From NCBI RefSeq assembly GCF_016135805.1, contig NZ_JADWOX010000013.1:62001-126000 (forward strand): DNA of 64,000 nucleotides. The letters run 5' to 3'. The notes below the pieces were generated by a model that saw only the letters and a program-made list of their open reading frames with translations, ran no database searches and was not told where the DNA came from. Shown here one piece after another: positions 33,796-41,980 of this stretch (position 1 is the stretch's first letter; each line of letters begins with the position of its first letter). Source of the stretch: Caulobacter hibisci (GTDB taxonomy: Bacteria > Pseudomonadota > Alphaproteobacteria > Caulobacterales > Caulobacteraceae). A program made the translations under genes and the position numbers.

Positions 33796-34707
33796 TCATG
33801 CCAGCCAAGGCGCCTTCGCCAGCCGTTCGGCCAGGAACTCCATCAGCACCCGCACCCGTGCAGGCCGGATGGCGCTGGGCGGGGTGACGAGGTGCATGGC
33901 GATCGGCGGCGGGGTCCAGTCGGCCAGCACCTGTTCCAGCCGGCCCTCGGCGACGTCGTTCCAGACCATGAAGTCCGGCTGCATGGCCACGGCCTGACCG
34001 GCCAGCAACAGGGCGCGGAAGACGTCGGCGTTGTTGGCCCGCAGCGGCGCGGGCACGCTGATGGCGTATTGGCCGTGCTGGGCGTGCTCGAACCGCCAGG
34101 CGTCGCGCGAGCGGCCGCCGGTGTAGAACAGGGCGCGGTGGCCGGTCAGGTCCTTCGGATGCTGGGGCCGGCCATGGCGGTCGAAATAGTCCGGCGAGCC
34201 GACCAGCATCACCCGCACCGGGCACAACCGCCGGGCCAGCAGGCTGGAATCCTCCAGGGCCGAGATCCGCAGGGCCAGGTCGAAGCCGTCTTCGACGATG
34301 TCGACCAGCTGGTCCGACAGCGACAGCTCGACCGACACCTCGGGATACAGCGCGAAGAAGTCGGAGAGGGCAGGGCCGAGGTAGCCGATCCCGAACGACA
34401 TCGGCGCGGCCAGGCGCACCAGGCCGCGCGGGACCGCGGACTGGGCCGAGGCCTCCAGCTCCAGGGTCTCGCCGTCGGCCAGCAGACGGCTGGCGGCCTC
34501 CAGCGAACTCTGGCCGCTGTCGGTCAGCGACAGCCGCCGCGAGGTGCGGTGGAACAGCGTCGCGCCCAGCCGCTGCTCCAGACGAGACACGGCCTTGGAC
34601 ACCGTGGCGTTGGACAGCCCCAGGTCCTTGGCGGCCCGCGCGAACGAGCCGGTCTCGGCCACCTTGGCGAACACGGCCCAGGCCTCGAAGTCGGGAAGTT
34701 TCATCAT
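33796..34707 (-). CDS. LysR-family transcriptional regulator
   Basis: A 303-residue LysR-type regulator. The N-terminal helix-turn-helix is at about residues 18-38 (GSFARAAKDLGLSNATVSKA), followed by the RLEQRLGATLFHRTSRRLSLT segment of the family; the substrate-binding domain spans about 92-295. The gene is divergent from the pirin-wrbA pair, and an eight-base perfect inverted repeat sits between them. Both neighbours are redox or quinone-related, so an oxidant or phenolic inducer is a reasonable inference. Two adjacent ATGs allow a start at 34707 or 34704. Confidence 0.92.
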   Translation of the reverse strand: MMKLPDFEAWAVFAKVAETGSFARAAKDLGLSNATVSKAVSRLEQRLGATLFHRTSRRLSLTDSGQSSLEAASRLLADGETLELEASAQSAVPRGLVRLAAPMSFGIGYLGPALSDFFALYPEVSVELSLSDQLVDIVEDGFDLALRISALEDSSLLARRLCPVRVMLVGSPDYFDRHGRPQHPKDLTGHRALFYTGGRSRDAWRFEHAQHGQYAISVPAPLRANNADVFRALLLAGQAVAMQPDFMVWNDVAEGRLEQVLADWTPPPIAMHLVTPPSAIRPARVRVLMEFLAERLAKAPWLA

Positions 34708-34717
34708 GTCGTTTTTG

Positions 34718-34741
34718 GAAATGGTTTCTTTCGACCATTTC
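34718..34741. promoter_or_regulatory. Candidate LysR operator
   Basis: GAAATGGT and ACCATTTC form a perfect eight-base inverted repeat with an eight-base spacer. It lies 11 bases from the lysR start and about 90 from the pirin start, as expected for a regulator controlling a divergent target. Confidence 0.55.
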
Positions 34742-34829
34742 TATTTCGGATCGAGCGATCTGTCTCCATCTTCCTCGTCAACGGAGACGCCGCCACGGCT
34801 TCTCCACCCAGACACACCGGGAGATCGAC

Positions 34830-35528
34830 ATGATCGAAGTTCGCAAGTTCGACAGCCTGGGCGGCGCCAATCACGGTTGGCTCGACGCCAAGCACCACTT
34901 CTCGTTCGCCGGCTACCATGATCCCAAGCGCGTCAACTGGGGCGCCCTGCGGGTCTGGAACGACGACACCATCGCCGCCGGCACGGGCTTCCCGCCGCAC
35001 CCGCACAACGACATGGAGATCATCACCTATGTTCGCGAGGGGGCGATCACCCACCAGGACAGCCTGGGCAACAAGGGCCGCACCGAAGCGGGCGACGTGC
35101 AGGTGATGAGCGCCGGCACCGGCATCCGCCACTCGGAATATAACCTCGAGCCGGGCGTGACCAAGATCTTCCAGATCTGGATCATTCCGGACCGCGGCGG
35201 CGAACCGCCCGCCTGGGGCGCCAAGCCGTTCCCCAAGGGCGACCGCTCCGGCAAGTTCGTGGCCCTGGCCAGCGGCTTCGAAGGCGACGCCGACGCCCTG
35301 CCGATCCGCACCGACGCCCGGGTCCTGGGCGCGACGCTGAAGGCCGGTGAAGAGACCGAATATACGCTGGGCGACGGCCGTCATGCCTACCTCGTGCCCT
35401 CGACCGGCAAGGTCGAAGTCAACGGCGTGGCGCTCGACACCCGCGACGGCGCGGCGATCGCCAACGAGAACACCATCCGGGTCAAGGCTCTGGAAGACGC
35501 CGAACTCGTGCTGGTGGACGCCGCCTAA
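34830..35528 (+). CDS. Pirin-family protein (bicupin)
   Basis: A 232-residue bicupin. The N-terminal cupin carries metal ligands in PHPHNDMEII and ITHQDSLGN, and the GTGIRHSEYN segment matches the pirin signature. The C-terminal cupin is present but lacks an obvious metal set. Bacterial pirins include quercetin 2,3-dioxygenases and proteins induced by oxidants. Placed between a LysR regulator and wrbA, with a terminator after its stop, so pirin and wrbA may still be expressed from the shared divergent promoter with partial termination. Confidence 0.92.
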   Translation: MIEVRKFDSLGGANHGWLDAKHHFSFAGYHDPKRVNWGALRVWNDDTIAAGTGFPPHPHNDMEIITYVREGAITHQDSLGNKGRTEAGDVQVMSAGTGIRHSEYNLEPGVTKIFQIWIIPDRGGEPPAWGAKPFPKGDRSGKFVALASGFEGDADALPIRTDARVLGATLKAGEETEYTLGDGRHAYLVPSTGKVEVNGVALDTRDGAAIANENTIRVKALEDAELVLVDAA

Positions 35529-35534
35529 ACCTTC

Positions 35535-35563
35535 AAGACGCGGCGGCAGTCGCCGCGTCTTTT
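35535..35563 (+). terminator. Terminator-like hairpin after the pirin gene
   Basis: A perfect 11-base stem (AAGACGCGGCG/CGCCGCGTCTT) with a five-base loop and T residues behind. It lies between pirin and wrbA, so it may reduce readthrough into wrbA. Confidence 0.7.
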
Positions 35564-35603
35564 CCTCCCCAACCTCAGACTGAGCTTTCTCTAGGAGACT
35601 CCC

Positions 35604-36203
35604 ATGGCCAAGGTTCTGGTCCTTTACTACTCGTCGTACGGCCACATCGAGACGATGGCCAAGGCCGTCGCCGAAGGCGCTCGCAGCACGGGCGCGACCG
35701 TCGACATCAAGCGCGTTCCCGAAACCGTGCCGGAAGAGATCGCCAAGGGCGCTCACTTCAAGCTCGACCAGGAAGCCCCGATCGCCACCGTCGCCGAACT
35801 GGCCGATTACGACGCCATCATCGTCGGCACCGGCACGCGTTTCGGCCGCTTGAGCTCGCAGATGGCCGCGTTCCTCGACCAGGCCGGCGGCCTGTGGGCC
35901 CGCGGCGCGCTGAACGGCAAGGTCGGCGGCGCCTTCGTCTCGACCGCCACCCAGCACGGCGGCCAGGAAACCACCCTGTTCTCGATCATCACCAACCTGC
36001 TGCACTTCGGCATGACGATCATCGGCCTGCCCTATAGCCACCAGGGCCAGATGAGCAACGACGAGATCGTCGGCGGCGCGCCCTACGGCGCCACCACGGT
36101 CGCCGGCGGCGACGGCAGCCGCCAGCCGACCCAGATCGACCTGGACGGCGCCCGCCACCAGGGCGAGCTGATCGCCGCCGCGGCCATCAAGCTGCACGGC
36201 TAA
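35604..36203 (+). CDS. wrbA: NAD(P)H:quinone oxidoreductase, WrbA type
   Basis: A 199-residue flavodoxin-fold protein that reduces quinones by two electrons, preventing semiquinone formation. The FMN phosphate loop is [18 protein letters not shown], followed by [17 protein letters not shown] and the [16 protein letters not shown] segment diagnostic for WrbA. The C-terminal [19 protein letters not shown] and the GDGSRQPT region are also family features. A strong ribosome site AGGAG precedes the ATG. Its position behind pirin and the LysR operator suggests oxidant-responsive expression. Confidence 0.95.
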   Translation: MAKVLVLYYSSYGHIETMAKAVAEGARSTGATVDIKRVPETVPEEIAKGAHFKLDQEAPIATVAELADYDAIIVGTGTRFGRLSSQMAAFLDQAGGLWARGALNGKVGGAFVSTATQHGGQETTLFSIITNLLHFGMTIIGLPYSHQGQMSNDEIVGGAPYGATTVAGGDGSRQPTQIDLDGARHQGELIAAAAIKLHG

Positions 36204-36244
36204 CGACCCCGGCCGGGTTCCTCCCCCAAGACCCGGCCGATCCC

Positions 36245-36299
36245 GCCGCGTCGCGCTTCTTCTCTCCCCCCAAGAGAAGCGCGGCGCGGCTTTTCTTTT
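36245..36299 (+). terminator. Rho-independent terminator of wrbA
   Basis: A long stem, GCCGCGTCGCGCTTCT against AGAAGCGCGGCGCGGC, one wobble, followed by TTTTCTTTT. It lies after wrbA and should end that transcript. Confidence 0.85.
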
Positions 36300-36345
36300 G
36301 GAAAACGGCGGCTTAACCCCGTTTCTAAGCGTCGCGTTGAGGTTG

Positions 36346-36507
36346 ATGCGCGAGTATGCTCGCACGCAGGGGACAAGCGAGGCGGGCGTGGCGAAGAAGG
36401 CGAAAGCAGCGAAGCGGAGGTCGGGCATGGCCGATTTCATGACGCTGCTCGTCTGCATCGGCTGCACCGTATGGGCCTTCCGGACGATCGTCGGCCTGGC
36501 CGGCTGA
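36346..36507 (+). CDS. Small membrane protein, start uncertain
   Basis: A possible 53-residue protein with a Lys/Arg-rich middle (VAKKAKAAKRRSG) and a C-terminal membrane helix (MTLLVCIGCTVWAFRTIVGLAG). The ATG at 36427 has the better ribosome site (GGAGG, spaced six bases) and would give only 26 residues; GTG at 36388 is also possible. I prefer to report the reading as real but unresolved at its start. Confidence 0.4.
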   Translation: MREYARTQGTSEAGVAKKAKAAKRRSGMADFMTLLVCIGCTVWAFRTIVGLAG

Positions 36508-36583
36508 TTAGTCCTTGAGGGGCGAGCCGGAAGGCGGCACTTGAGCGGCTGAAGCTTCTTTTCAGTCCCAAGGACCTCGCCCG

Positions 36584-37213
36584 ATGCAAGGCGTCACGAT
36601 CGTCGACCACCCGCTGGTGCAGCACAAGCTGACCCTGATGCGGGACAAGGAAACCTCGACCAAGACCTTCCGCGCCCTGATGCGCGAGACCGCGACCCTG
36701 ATCTGCTACGAGGTCACCCGCGAGCTGACCATGGACGAGGTCGAGATCGAGACGCCGGTCGCGCCGACGAAAGCCAAGGTCATCGCCGGCAAGAAGCTGG
36801 TCTTCGCCCCGATCCTGCGCGCCGGCCTGGGGATGGCCGAGGGCATGCTCGATCTCGTGCCATCGGCCCGCGTCGCCCACATCGGCCTCTATCGCGATCC
36901 CGAGACCCTCAAGGCGGTCGAGTACTACTTCAAGACCCCCGAAGACATCGCCGACCGCCTGGTCATCGTCGTCGACCCGATGCTGGCCACCGGCCACACG
37001 GCGGTGGCGGCGATCGACCTGCTGAAGAAGCGCGGCGTGCGCGACCTGCGGTTCGTCTGCCTGCTGGCCTCGGTCCCGGGCGTGGAGACCCTCCGCGCGG
37101 CCCATCCGGACGTGCAGATCTGGACGGCGGCGGTCGACGAGGCGCTCAACGACCACGGCTACATCGTGCCGGGCCTGGGCGACGCTGGCGACCGCACCTT
37201 CGGAACCAAGTGA
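36584..37213 (+). CDS. upp: Uracil phosphoribosyltransferase
   Basis: A 209-residue pyrimidine-salvage enzyme that makes UMP from uracil and PRPP. The PRPP loop is in [18 protein letters not shown], and the uracil-binding C-terminal region reads [15 protein letters not shown]. Flexible-loop and dimerisation residues ([20 protein letters not shown]) are present and the length is normal. It seems to be a single gene; the next gene starts about 100 bases downstream. Confidence 0.97.
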   Translation: MQGVTIVDHPLVQHKLTLMRDKETSTKTFRALMRETATLICYEVTRELTMDEVEIETPVAPTKAKVIAGKKLVFAPILRAGLGMAEGMLDLVPSARVAHIGLYRDPETLKAVEYYFKTPEDIADRLVIVVDPMLATGHTAVAAIDLLKKRGVRDLRFVCLLASVPGVETLRAAHPDVQIWTAAVDEALNDHGYIVPGLGDAGDRTFGTK

Positions 37214-37316
37214 TCAGGCGGCGCGCGGTGACCCCAAAGGGGGGCCGTTTGTGCGCATGAGCACTTGCGCGACTCCACCGGCGCAGTAAGCAGCAGCGTT
37301 AACCTTTCGGAACGCC

Positions 37317-37700
37317 ATGCTGGTCACGCCGCCGCTGATCTACGTCGCCGACGACGACGCCCTGACGCGCGAGCTGGTCGAGATCCAGCTCGGCCGGGGC
37401 GGCTACGCCGTGAGGACCTTTCCCACCGTCGAGGACCTGCTGGGCGCGGTGGCCGCCGCGCCGCCGGCCCTGATCCTGCTCGACGTGCGCATGCCGGGCC
37501 TGTCCGGCCTCGACGCCCTGCGCGCCTTGCAGGCCGCCCCGGGCGGGAGCGAGATCCCGGTTCTGATGCTGACGGGGGAGGGGCGGCTCGACCGCATCGT
37601 CCAGGCCCTGCAGCTGGGCGCGGCCGGCTACGTGATGAAGCCCTTTACGGGCAAGGCCTTGTTGGAGAGGATCGGCGAGGTCCTTCAGGCCAAGGTCTGA
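37317..37700 (+). CDS. Single-domain response regulator
   Basis: A 127-residue receiver domain with acidic pair at 12-14 (ADDD), phospho-acceptor Asp56 in LLDVRMPG, Thr/Ser position in MLTGEG and Lys in VMKPF. There is no output domain, so it acts as a CheY-like adapter or phosphate relay. No kinase lies close by. It is followed by a strong terminator. Confidence 0.88.
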   Translation: MLVTPPLIYVADDDALTRELVEIQLGRGGYAVRTFPTVEDLLGAVAAAPPALILLDVRMPGLSGLDALRALQAAPGGSEIPVLMLTGEGRLDRIVQALQLGAAGYVMKPFTGKALLERIGEVLQAKV

Positions 37701-37710
37701 CACCAAAACA

Positions 37711-37740
37711 AAAAGGCCGGGGATCGCTCCCCGGCCTTTC
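37711..37740. terminator. Bidirectional terminator
   Basis: A perfect 12-base stem AAAGGCCGGGGA/TCCCCGGCCTTT with a four-base loop lies between two convergent genes. A and T runs on either side allow function in both directions. Confidence 0.85.
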
Positions 37741-37763
37741 GTTCGTCAGGGGGCTGAGCCCGA

Positions 37764-39260
37764 TCAGATCTCTTGGTTGTACTTGCCCACGCGGGCGCCC
37801 AGGCGCGGCTTCACTTCCTCGCGGAACAGGGCCTTCATATCGTCTTCCGACTGGGTGCTCTCGACCACGACCACCACTTCGGGCTTGTTCGACGAGGCGC
37901 GGACCAGCACCCACGAGCCGTCTTCCAGGTGCACGCGCACGCCGTTGACGGTGATCACCTCGGTGATCTTCCGACCCAGGATCGAGCCGCCGGCGGCGAA
38001 CAGGTCTTCGTATTCCTTCACCACCTCGGCGACGACGCCGTACTTCTTCTCGTCGTCGCAGTGCGGGCTCATGGTCAGCGAGGTGAAGGCGATCGGCAGG
38101 GCCTTGCGCAGGTCGCTCAGCTTCTTGTCCGGGTTGCGATCGAGCATGGCCAGCACGGCGGCCGCGGCGGTCAGGCCGCAGTCGTAGCCGTAGCCCAGCG
38201 GGGCATTCATGAAGAAGTGGCCGCTCTTCTCGAAGCCGGCCAGGGCGCCCGTCTCGGCGCTCTTGCGCTTGATGTAGCTGTGGCCGGTCTTCCAGTAGAT
38301 GACCTTGCAGCCGTGTTCCTTGAGGATCGGGTCGGTGGCGTAGAGGCCGGTCGACTTGACGTCGACGACGAAGGTCGCGCCCGGGTGCAGCGGGGCCAGG
38401 TCTCGAGCCAGCATCAGGCCGATCTTGTCGGCGAAGATCTCCTCGCCCTCGTCGTCGACCACGCCGCAGCGGTCGCCGTCACCGTCGAAGCCGAAGGCCA
38501 GGTCCGCGCCGTGCTCACGGACGGCCTTGGCCATCTCGTGCAGCATCTCCAGGTCTTCCGGGTTCGGATTGTACTTGGGGAAGGTGTAGTCGAGGTCGGT
38601 GTCCATGCCGATCACGTCGCTGACGCCCATGCGCTGCAGGGCCTCGACGGCGAAGGCGCCGGCGGTGCCGTTGCCGCAGGCGGCCAGCACCTTCAGCGGA
38701 CGGGTGATCTGGGCGCGGGTGGCGACATTGGCGATGTAGCGCTCGGCCTGGCCTTCGACGCGGATCAGCTTTCCGCCGTCACGCTCGACGAACTTGGCGC
38801 CCAGGACGATGTCCTTGAGCTTGCCCATCTCGTCGGGACCGAAGGTCAGGGGCTTCTGGGCGCCCATCTTCACGCCGGTCCAGCCGTTCTCGTTGTGGCT
38901 GGCGGTGACCATGGCCACGCACGGGATGTCGAGGTCGAACTGGGCGAAATAGGCGGTGGGCGACAGGGCCAGGCCGATGTCGTGCACTTCGCAGCCGGCG
39001 CTCAGCAGGCCCAGGATCAGGGCGTTCTTGATCGACGACGAGTAGGAGCGGAAGTCGTGGCCGACCACGATCTTCGACTCGCCCAGCTCGTGGATGTAGG
39101 TGCCCAGGCCCAGGCCAAGCGCCTGGATGCCCAGCAAGTTGATCTCGGGGCCGAACAGCCAGCGTGCATCGTATTCGCGGAAGCCCGTCGCCTTGACCAG
39201 CGGTTCGTTTTCGTAAGCGGCCGTATTAGGAACCAGATCAGCACGGGGAGTTGAGAACAT
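37764..39260 (-). CDS. Phosphomannomutase/phosphoglucomutase
   Basis: A 498-residue member of the alpha-D-phosphohexomutase family that interconverts mannose or glucose 1- and 6-phosphates, feeding surface polysaccharide and LPS synthesis. The active Ser121 lies in TASHNENGWTGVK, the metal loop is DGDGDRCGV, and the sugar-binding loop is KSGHFFMN. The C-terminal phosphate-binding segment is VRASSNKPEVVVV. The start at 39260 (MFSTPRADLVPN) is used; an upstream reading adds 36 residues that look out of family. The gene is likely monocistronic. Confidence 0.93.
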   Translation of the reverse strand: MFSTPRADLVPNTAAYENEPLVKATGFREYDARWLFGPEINLLGIQALGLGLGTYIHELGESKIVVGHDFRSYSSSIKNALILGLLSAGCEVHDIGLALSPTAYFAQFDLDIPCVAMVTASHNENGWTGVKMGAQKPLTFGPDEMGKLKDIVLGAKFVERDGGKLIRVEGQAERYIANVATRAQITRPLKVLAACGNGTAGAFAVEALQRMGVSDVIGMDTDLDYTFPKYNPNPEDLEMLHEMAKAVREHGADLAFGFDGDGDRCGVVDDEGEEIFADKIGLMLARDLAPLHPGATFVVDVKSTGLYATDPILKEHGCKVIYWKTGHSYIKRKSAETGALAGFEKSGHFFMNAPLGYGYDCGLTAAAAVLAMLDRNPDKKLSDLRKALPIAFTSLTMSPHCDDEKKYGVVAEVVKEYEDLFAAGGSILGRKITEVITVNGVRVHLEDGSWVLVRASSNKPEVVVVVESTQSEDDMKALFREEVKPRLGARVGKYNQEI

Positions 39261-39383
39261 AGGGGCTCGCTTCAATGAGCGGTGAGGTGCGTTTAGCTGT
39301 CGGAGTGGTTGCACACCACCCTCTTCGTATGACGTTGATCGATCAATGTGACGATTGAACGAGTTCAAGGCCGGTAAATATGC

Positions 39384-39626
39384 TTACTGCCCGCCTTCGC
39401 CGCTAAGGGCAGCGGCGGCGGCCTCGCGCTGGCGGCGCTCTTCGCTGAGGCGGGCGGACGCCTTTTCCTTCTCGATCAAGGTCTTCATTTCCGGGGTCTG
39501 TTGAATGGGCGTCGAGCCGAAGGGGCCGGGCGAGCGTTCGCCGAAACCCTGCGGCCAGACGAGGGAGAAGGCGATCATCGCCAGGGCGATGAACGCGCAG
39601 ATGGGCATGAAGATGCGATCGGGCAT
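39384..39626 (-). CDS. Small single-span membrane protein
   Basis: An 80-residue protein beginning MPDRIFMPICAFIALAMIAF, with one membrane helix (residues 5-24) and a charged helical C-terminus (TLIEKEKASARLSEERRQRE) that may form a coiled coil. No known domain. It is upstream of the phosphomannomutase gene on the same strand, 123 bases away. An alternative longer start exists but adds no clear feature. Confidence 0.55.
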   Translation of the reverse strand: MPDRIFMPICAFIALAMIAFSLVWPQGFGERSPGPFGSTPIQQTPEMKTLIEKEKASARLSEERRQREAAAAALSGEGGQ

Positions 39627-39751
39627 GGCCCGGCTATAGCACGTCGTTCGTGGCGGGACAGGGGCGTTGCTTGACATGGCGTCGCCTGACCTTGTCTTGA
39701 CGCGGGCCCCGCGCGGCCTTAGCCCGCCCTGGAACAATCAAGGGAGTTCCG

Positions 39752-40465
39752 ATGCCCGTCCTCGTCCTGCTTCGCCACGGCCAGAGCCAGTGGAACCTCG
39801 AGAACCGCTTCACCGGCTGGGTCGACGTTGACCTGACCGCCGAGGGCGAGGCCCAGGCCCGCAAGGGCGGCGAACTGATCAAGGCCGCCGGCCTCGACAT
39901 CGACGAGGCCTTCACCTCGGTCCAGACCCGCGCCATCCGCACCTGCAACCTGGCCCTGGACGCGGCGTCGCAAAGCTTCGTGCCGGTGACCAAGGACTGG
40001 CGCCTGAACGAGCGCCACTACGGCGGCCTGACCGGCCTGAACAAGGCCGAGACCGCCGAAAAGCACGGCGAGGAGCAGGTCACCATCTGGCGGCGCTCCT
40101 ACGATGTTCCGCCGCCGGAACTGGCCCCGGGCGGCGAGTACGACTTCGCGTCCGATCGTCGCTACAAGGGCGCGAGCCTGCCCTCGACCGAGAGCCTGGC
40201 CACCACCCTGGTGCGCGTGCTGCCCTATTGGGAAGACGCCATCGCCCCCAAGCTGAAGGCCGGCGAGAACATCCTGGTGGCCGCCCACGGCAATTCGCTG
40301 CGGGCCATCGTCAAGCACCTGTTCGCCGTGCCCGACGACCAGATCGTCAAGGTCGAGATCCCCACCGGCAACCCGCTGGCCATCGATCTCGACGCCGACC
40401 TCAAGCCCGTGGGCGCCCGTTACCTCGACGAGGCCCGCGCCGAAAAGCTGCCGACGATCGGCTGA
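39752..40465 (+). CDS. gpmA: 2,3-bisphosphoglycerate-dependent phosphoglycerate mutase
   Basis: A 237-residue cofactor-dependent glycolytic mutase that interconverts 3- and 2-phosphoglycerate. The catalytic His9 is in LLRHGQSQWN (Gln where many have Glu), followed by NRFTGWVDVDLT, LNERHYGGLTGLNKAET and the second catalytic His in AAHGNSLRAIVKHL. The length is normal for the family. The ribosome site AGGGAG lies seven bases before the ATG. Confidence 0.95.
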   Translation: MPVLVLLRHGQSQWNLENRFTGWVDVDLTAEGEAQARKGGELIKAAGLDIDEAFTSVQTRAIRTCNLALDAASQSFVPVTKDWRLNERHYGGLTGLNKAETAEKHGEEQVTIWRRSYDVPPPELAPGGEYDFASDRRYKGASLPSTESLATTLVRVLPYWEDAIAPKLKAGENILVAAHGNSLRAIVKHLFAVPDDQIVKVEIPTGNPLAIDLDADLKPVGARYLDEARAEKLPTIG

Positions 40466-40516
40466 TTCAAGACCCTGCGGGGATCCCTTCGTCCGCCGGC
40501 GAAGGGGGCTCTGGGT

Positions 40517-40556
40517 TGTTTCCAGGCTTCCTGCGCGCAGGAAGTGCCTGGAAACA
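40517..40556. repeat. Long palindrome between gpmA and the first pentapeptide gene
   Basis: TGTTTCCAGGC and GCCTGGAAACA form a perfect 11-base outer stem. Between them lies a 16-base self-complementary TTCCTGCGCGCAGGAA. The whole makes an almost uninterrupted 40-base hairpin. It lacks a following T run. Confidence 0.7.
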
Positions 40557-40619
40557 CGACGTTAATGCTGCCGGGCGCATCAAGTTGGCGTACCTTCGGG
40601 TACGGAAACGCGAGCTTGC

Positions 40620-41879
40620 ATGAACACCCCGGCAGCGGCGGGCCAGGAACACCGGCGCCTGACGCAACAAGAAGTCGACGTGATCTGCGCCAAGCATGAC
40701 CGCCTGTGGTCGGCTCGGCTGGGCGGAGCGCGCGCGGTGTTCGCCTTCTGCGACATTTCCGGACTGGTGCTGGCGGGCCGCAATCTGTGCGACGCCGACT
40801 TCACCGGCGCGCTGCTGGTCGGGACCGACCTGCGCCGTTGCAAGCTCGACAACGCCAATCTCTACGGGGCCGACATGCAGGGTGCCGACCTGACCGACGC
40901 CTCGCTGCGTCGCTCGGACCTGCGCGGCTCCAGCCTGCGCGGCGCCAACCTGACCGGCGCCGACATGTTCGAGGCCGACCTGCGCGAGGGCCAGATCGCC
41001 GCCGCCGACCGCAAGGAAGGCTACCGCATCATCGAGCCCGTGCAGCGCGAGGCCTATGCCGCCGGCGCCAACCTGTCGGGCGCCAACCTCGAACGCTCGC
41101 GGCTGTCGGGCATCGTAGCCACCAAGGCCGACTTCAGCGACGCGATCCTGAAGGACGCCAAGCTGGTGCGCGCCAACCTAAAGCAGGCCAATTTCAACGG
41201 CGCCAACATGGCCGGCGCCGACCTGTCGGGCGCCAACCTGACCGGCGCGGATCTGCGCAACACCGTGCTGGTCGGGGTCAAGACCCTGTCCTGGAACGTC
41301 ACCGGGGCCAGTATGGAAGGCGCCCTGACCGACAAGGCCTCGGGCGTCGACGTGTCCGACATGCCTTACGAGCAGATGATCTCCGACCATGCCCGCTGGT
41401 GCGAGACCGGCGGGGCGGAGGGCAAGCCCTCGGCCTTCGACAAGGCCGACCTGCGCAATCTGAAAAGCATCCGCGGCTTCAACCTGACGGCCCTCTCGGC
41501 CAAGGGGGCGGTGTTCTACGGCCTCGACATGGAGGGCGTGCAGATGCAGGGCGCCCAGCTGGAAGGGGCGGACCTTCGGGCCTGCAACCTGCGCCGGGCC
41601 GACCTGCGCGGAGCCCGCCTGAAGGGGGCCAAGCTTTCCGGTTCCGACCTGCGCGACGCCCAGTTGGGCCCGCTGCTGATCGGCAAGGACCGGCTGCTGC
41701 CGGCCGACCTGACCGGCGTGCTGCTGACCAATGCCGACCTGGCCCGGGCCGACCTGCGCGGCGCCTGCCTGGCCGGTTCGGACCTGTCGCGCGCCAACTT
41801 CACCAACGCCAACCTCAAGGATGTCGACATCACCGGCGCGATCCGTCTGGGCGCGCGGGGGCTGGACGACGTCATCTGA
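40620..41879 (+). CDS. Pentapeptide-repeat protein (paralogue A)
   Basis: A 419-residue protein whose repeats have the A(D/N)LXX pattern, e.g. LDNANLYGADMQGADLTDAS and GANLSGANLERS. It would form a right-handed quadrilateral beta-helix. The N-terminal 45 residues (RLTQQEVDVICAKHDRLW) are helical and non-repeat. The repeat run is broken twice: at about 122-147 (GQIAAADRKEGYRI) and 235-275 (DMPYEQMISDHARWCETGG). The next gene has the same plan and breaks at the same points, so they are tandem duplicates. A GTACC/GGTAC hairpin with a TTCG loop lies just before the start. Cellular role is not known. Confidence 0.88.
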   Translation: MNTPAAAGQEHRRLTQQEVDVICAKHDRLWSARLGGARAVFAFCDISGLVLAGRNLCDADFTGALLVGTDLRRCKLDNANLYGADMQGADLTDASLRRSDLRGSSLRGANLTGADMFEADLREGQIAAADRKEGYRIIEPVQREAYAAGANLSGANLERSRLSGIVATKADFSDAILKDAKLVRANLKQANFNGANMAGADLSGANLTGADLRNTVLVGVKTLSWNVTGASMEGALTDKASGVDVSDMPYEQMISDHARWCETGGAEGKPSAFDKADLRNLKSIRGFNLTALSAKGAVFYGLDMEGVQMQGAQLEGADLRACNLRRADLRGARLKGAKLSGSDLRDAQLGPLLIGKDRLLPADLTGVLLTNADLARADLRGACLAGSDLSRANFTNANLKDVDITGAIRLGARGLDDVI

Positions 41880-41980
41880 ACAAATGTGACGAAACGACGC
41901 GACCTTAACCGTTCGCTCGTCGATTGCTGTTATCCGATGAAATACAAGCGACTAAAGCACCGACGGGAGGGGGTCCCGCA

